NCBI GenBank assembly: GCA_945861885.1
Contig: CAMAVR010000011.1
Location: forward strand, 1 to 64,000
Direction: 5' to 3'
DNA: 64,000 nt
DNA from: Nannocystis exedens
GTDB taxonomy: Bacteria > Myxococcota_A > Polyangia > Polyangiales > Polyangiaceae
Shown here piece by piece: positions 60,956 to 64,000 of the stretch. Position numbers and translations under genes: made by a program. The notes beneath the pieces were generated by a model that was not told where the DNA came from, searched no databases, and was given only the letters and a program-made list of their open reading frames with translations. Positions within the stretch are counted from its first letter, which is position 1. Every line of letters begins with the position of its first letter.

Positions 60956-63004
60956 CTAAGAGACCGCGTCAATGAACCCAAAAGCGGGATCGGTAGTCGA
61001 GTGCTTTCCATTTTCCCAGCGGCCAGCAAAGCGTCGATGAAACTGTTTTGATTCGTCAACGTGCACAGTCAAGTCGTACCAACGACCGCTGCTCGCGATG
61101 TCGAGCGATACGGTGCGTTCGCCGTGCGCATCAACTGCAATTCGCGACGACTCGGCGCTGTAAGCGTTCGTTGAAACGATAAAAGTTTTTGCCGTGTTGC
61201 TGGTATTTTTCAAACATACAATAATCGCATCGTTTGAGGCGTCGTAGTCGACCGATGCTTCGAGCGCGGCGCTGTCGCTCGCCCCTTCGTATCGCCTGTG
61301 AAATCCGTTTGGGCCGAGCACCCATAAGTCGTACGCGCCGCCGGTGAGCGGCCATGTTCCACTGAGCTGTTTGGTTGCTTCGACAGCGTAACGTCGTGGA
61401 ATCTCTTCGGGCTGTTTTCGATCGTAAACATGAAAAACAGCGCCGAGACCGCAACGATTCACGAAGTCGAGGGCGACGCCGTCGCTCGCGACGCGACTTA
61501 CCACTTCGAACTTGTAATCGAGTGCGCGCGATGGGCGCACGCCGCGCTCTTGCTGCGGCATGATGCCGGCGCCACCGAGCGGCCCGTCAATCGGTCGCAG
61601 CTGCTCTTGCCCGTCGCGAATGCGGTCGACATCATCGCGCGTTAGCCGCGCGAACGTCGGAAGACTCCGAGTGTTTGGCGTCACGAAGTCGAACGCCGAC
61701 GTTAAGTCGCCGTTCATCGCGCGCCGAAATGGGCTTATATTTGGCTCAATTACGCCAAAACGGGCCTCTAAAAATCGAATAATTGACGTGTGATCGAACG
61801 ATTGCGAATTGATCCAGCCGCCGCGACTGAACGGCGAAACAACAAACATCGGCACGCGCATCCCCGGCCCAAACGGCCCAAACGGATGGCGCTCGCTTGC
61901 ATCGTCGAGCGTCGATGCGCCGGCGAGAACGCCGTTGTCGTCGTACGACGGCGGGCATGGCGGCGGCATATGATCAAAGAAGCCGTCGTTTTCGTCGTAT
62001 GTGACGAAAAGCACCGTCTTGCTCCAGACTTCTGGGTCGGCAGTCAGCGCTTCGATCACCTGCTGCGTGTAGTAGCCCCCTTGCGCCGGGCACGACGTCG
62101 ACGGATGCTCGCTGTAGTCCGCCGGTGCGACAATCCATGACACTTGCGGCAGCGCGCCAGAAGTCACATCGCGGCGCAAACCTTCGAGACTCTTGTTGGT
62201 AAGAGTCGAGCTCGCTCCGAGTCGCGCAAGCGGCGAATCGGGCGCATTTGCAGCCGCTTCGCGAAACGTCCGAAATCCTAGCAGCGGATTGTCTTCGAAG
62301 TTATCGGCCACGTCTTGATAAACTTTCCAGCTCACACCGGCCGCTTGAAGCCGCTCGGCATACGTCGTCCAGCGGTACCCCTCTTCAATCGGACCGAGTT
62401 GGTCGTTCGTGTTGTCGATCGCCGGGCCGCCACCTTTGCCAAACGGATCGTTGGTGCCAGTAAACGCAAACAGACGATTCGGCGTCGTGCAGCTCAAAAT
62501 GCTGCAGTGGTACGCGTCGCAAAGAGTGAACGCTTCGGCAAGCGCAAACTGAAATGGCGCCTCTTGCGCTGTGTAGTGCGCCATCGACTGCGGCGTTTTG
62601 TACTGAGGCCACCGCCCGAAACAGCCGCGATTCCAAGCCAATTGGCCGTCGATCCATCCGTGCGGCGTGCCGGGGCTCCTCTGCGCATTGCCAACGTTCG
62701 AATCGAGGCGATACGGCAATAGAATTTCGCCGTCGGCATTGCGCTGATGCCAAACTGTAGGCGCATTCGCTTGCGGGATCGTGAACCTGTCGCCAAATCC
62801 GCGAACACCGCGAAACGTGCCAAAATAGTGGTCAAAACTCCTATTTTCTTGATGCAAGATCACGACATGCTTCACGTCAGCGATCGTTCTAGATTCACTT
62901 TGAGCCGCGATGGCAGCGACTTCACGGAGAAATGTCTGAGCGAAGGTAGCGGCCACTGTTGCGCCACCCATTTGGAGAAACGACCGTCGATGAAAGCGAC
63001 CCAT
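60956..63004 (-). CDS. phosphocholine-type phospholipase C, Tat-exported
   Basis: 682 residues from ATG 63004 (AAGG upstream); GTG 63034 is also possible. Tat signal GRFHRRSFLQMGGATVAA. The phosphoesterase domain of the bacterial PlcC/PlcH/PlcN group follows: VVILHQENRSFDHYFGTFRG with the catalytic threonine/metal region, RNRLFAF-like block PNRLFAFTGTNDP, QVSWIVAPADYSEHPS, LFVTYDENDGFFDHM, MFVVSPFSRGG and FDHTSIIRFLEARFGV. Two C-terminal beta domains of the same family (FEVVSRVASDGVALDF; YDLTVHVDESKQFHRRFAGR) complete it. It hydrolyses phosphatidylcholine or sphingomyelin to diacylglycerol or ceramide and the phosphorylated head group. First gene of the operon with the OPA carrier and the PhnZ-like protein. 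Confidence 0.94.
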   Translation of the reverse strand: MGRFHRRSFLQMGGATVAATFAQTFLREVAAIAAQSESRTIADVKHVVILHQENRSFDHYFGTFRGVRGFGDRFTIPQANAPTVWHQRNADGEILLPYRLDSNVGNAQRSPGTPHGWIDGQLAWNRGCFGRWPQYKTPQSMAHYTAQEAPFQFALAEAFTLCDAYHCSILSCTTPNRLFAFTGTNDPFGKGGGPAIDNTNDQLGPIEEGYRWTTYAERLQAAGVSWKVYQDVADNFEDNPLLGFRTFREAAANAPDSPLARLGASSTLTNKSLEGLRRDVTSGALPQVSWIVAPADYSEHPSTSCPAQGGYYTQQVIEALTADPEVWSKTVLFVTYDENDGFFDHMPPPCPPSYDDNGVLAGASTLDDASERHPFGPFGPGMRVPMFVVSPFSRGGWINSQSFDHTSIIRFLEARFGVIEPNISPFRRAMNGDLTSAFDFVTPNTRSLPTFARLTRDDVDRIRDGQEQLRPIDGPLGGAGIMPQQERGVRPSRALDYKFEVVSRVASDGVALDFVNRCGLGAVFHVYDRKQPEEIPRRYAVEATKQLSGTWPLTGGAYDLWVLGPNGFHRRYEGASDSAALEASVDYDASNDAIIVCLKNTSNTAKTFIVSTNAYSAESSRIAVDAHGERTVSLDIASSGRWYDLTVHVDESKQFHRRFAGRWENGKHSTTDPAFGFIDAVS

Positions 63005-63087
63005 GCGCGCCTTGCTAATCGAACTATTTGACACTCATGTTGCAACAATGTGACATCTTTACAAAATCGCTAAACGGGCAATCTCAA

Positions 63088-63122
63088 CCCGTAAACGTGC
63101 CCGTGCCCGTAAACGTGCCCGG
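63088..63122 (+). repeat. 35-bp dispersed repeat, copy C
   Basis: Identical over 35 bases to copy A at 14694-14728 and likewise followed by GGTTTTT. It stands alone here, between the divergent phospholipase and the window-end gene, about 48 kb from its sisters. Confidence 0.9.
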
Positions 63123-63184
63123 TTTTTAAGTAGAAGTAAAAGCGCAGTGCTATTGAGTGCTACAAATGAAGAAGGGGTCTTTCG

Positions 63185-64000
63185 ATGCGGCGAGTTTCGT
63201 GGGTAGCTTGGGGCGTCTTCGGCGTGAGCGCCGTGGTCGCCGTCTTTTGGTATCAGGGGAGCCCGCCGCCACAGCCGCTCGTCGCGCCTCCGCTGAATCC
63301 AGACGACGCACGCCCGCCCTTGTCCGGAGCCGCCGTAGAGCGCCGGCCGAGTGAACCGCCGCCTTCGCGAGAGAATTCATCGTTGGACATGCCGTCCACC
63401 GTGGATGAAGAGCCGTCGATGCCCGATGAAGATTACGGCCCATTAGAAGGCGATGCCGGGCTCGATGCCAATGCTCCGCCCGCTCCACCAAAAGATGCCG
63501 GCGCGCGCCCGGTGGCCGAAGTCGATGCGGCGGTTGAGCCGCCCGCTCATGCTCACCCAGTCGTCCCCGACGCATCGGCAGCGGTCCATACGCGAACGAA
63601 CGCGGGCGACTTTACATCGACCGGCATCGGAGCCGGCGTCGGTCACACGGGGATCACCGCCGGAAAAGGTTCGACAGGGATCGGCGGCGGTGAAGGGTCG
63701 ACGGGGCTAACGGCAGGCAAAGGCTCGACAGGGGCCGGCGGCGGCACAGGGTCGACCGGCACATCGGCGGGAGAGAGCACTTCGACCGATATCGGCGCCG
63801 GCACAGGGTCGACCGACATCGGAGGGGGCGGAGCTGGTTCAACAGGCGTTTCGGCCGGTTCAGGTTCTACGGGGATATCGGCAGGCTCCGGTTCAACAGG
63901 AATTTCAGCCGGATCGGGCTCGACCGGGATATCGGGGACCTCCGATCCAAACGGCAACCCTGTACCGCCACCTGCCGCACCTCCACCGCCTCAAAAAAAA
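63185..64000 (+). CDS. membrane-anchored protein with Gly-Ser-Thr repeats (3' truncated)
   Basis: The frame is open for 272 codons from ATG 63185 (GAAGGGG upstream) to the window end. The N-terminus (MRRVSWVAWGVFGVSAVVAVFWY) is an uncleaved signal anchor or signal peptide. Residues 25-135 are Pro/Asp/Glu-rich. From about 143 on the chain is a repeat array of the type GSTGI[SGT]AG with variants, roughly thirteen units, then PNGNPVPPPAAPPPPQKK at the edge. Composition resembles the truncated protein at the left edge of the window. It is probably surface-exposed or wall-spanning; no function assigned. Confidence 0.7.
   Translation, partial: MRRVSWVAWGVFGVSAVVAVFWYQGSPPPQPLVAPPLNPDDARPPLSGAAVERRPSEPPPSRENSSLDMPSTVDEEPSMPDEDYGPLEGDAGLDANAPPAPPKDAGARPVAEVDAAVEPPAHAHPVVPDASAAVHTRTNAGDFTSTGIGAGVGHTGITAGKGSTGIGGGEGSTGLTAGKGSTGAGGGTGSTGTSAGESTSTDIGAGTGSTDIGGGGAGSTGVSAGSGSTGISAGSGSTGISAGSGSTGISGTSDPNGNPVPPPAAPPPPQKK
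63616..63945 (+). repeat. in-gene tandem repeat encoding GSTG-type units
   Basis: About 24-27-bp units centred on GGxTCGACxGGGxTxxC encode STGI-x-AG-x-G. They are degenerate at DNA level in the first half and nearly identical in the last four units, a sign of recent expansion at the 3' end. Confidence 0.75.

Overview
The window looks like chromosome of a Gram-negative, outer-membrane-bearing bacterium with mid-to-high GC, most likely a myxobacterium-like member of the Myxococcota (inference). Supporting signs are the many lipobox proteins with Pro/Ala/Gly-rich or Cys-rich tails, a TonB receptor paired with a beta-propeller lipoprotein, an AgmX/PglI-like lipoprotein, RCC1 repeats fused to a formylglycine-generating-enzyme domain, an NtrC-type regulator, a stressosome and aerobic aromatic catabolism. 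There is no phage, integrase, transposase, rRNA or CRISPR array; the only RNA gene recognised is tRNA-Ala(GGC). Both window edges cut genes for low-complexity, repeat-bearing proteins.

Layout. 1-5.7 kb: a truncated Gly-rich protein, a small Pro-rich lipoprotein and two tandem paralogous lipoproteins that each carry one CxxCH heme motif, separated by strong hairpins. 5.7-9.0 kb: TonB-dependent receptor translationally linked to a surface lipoprotein. 9.0-13.0 kb: exported amidohydrolase, tRNA-Ala, and a lipoprotein/DUF5995 pair. 13.1-18.0 kb: box genes of aerobic benzoyl-CoA degradation (boxD divergent from boxC-boxB; boxA is absent), with a perfect 35-bp inverted repeat between boxD and boxC. 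18-27 kb: small lipoprotein, unknown protein, TolC-type channel, HAD phosphatase, AdoMet-decarboxylase-like protein, two acyl-CoA dehydrogenases flanking an AgmX-like lipoprotein, apaG-cyaY and an outer-membrane barrel. 27-38.8 kb: a Fic AMPylase with a tandem TATAAT promoter, glyA, hemL, glyS, a Schlafen-AlbA ATPase, a secreted HExxH protein with a DUF2062 membrane protein, and a succinate-semialdehyde dehydrogenase.

39-46.7 kb is a signalling block: a serpin lipoprotein, an NtrC-type response regulator, and a stressosome operon (protoglobin-RsbR, RsbS, RsbT, and an RsbT-like ATPase fused to a PP2C phosphatase). A GAF-histidine kinase is divergent from it, followed by a VIT-family metal transporter. 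The architecture suggests that heme-bound gas sensing feeds both a partner-switching output and a sigma-54 output.

47.5-57.5 kb holds an RCC1-FGE lipoprotein and a 2563-residue lipoprotein. The giant protein has a Cys-rich head, about 1200 residues of coiled coil, and a C-terminal region with Walker A, DExD, SAT and TRGxDxK motifs like superfamily-2 ATPases, which is unexpected for an exported protein. 58.1-63.0 kb is an operon of a Tat-exported phosphocholine-type phospholipase C, an OPA-family organophosphate transporter, and an HD-domain protein that keeps every metal ligand I recall for the C-P-bond-cleaving oxygenase PhnZ; the HD protein is fused in frame to a signal peptide and an outer-membrane barrel. 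I read this as a candidate phospholipid/phosphonolipid head-group scavenging system. Two families of short dispersed repeats (14.7 and 63.1 kb; 18.5, 57.6 and 58.0 kb) punctuate intergenic space.
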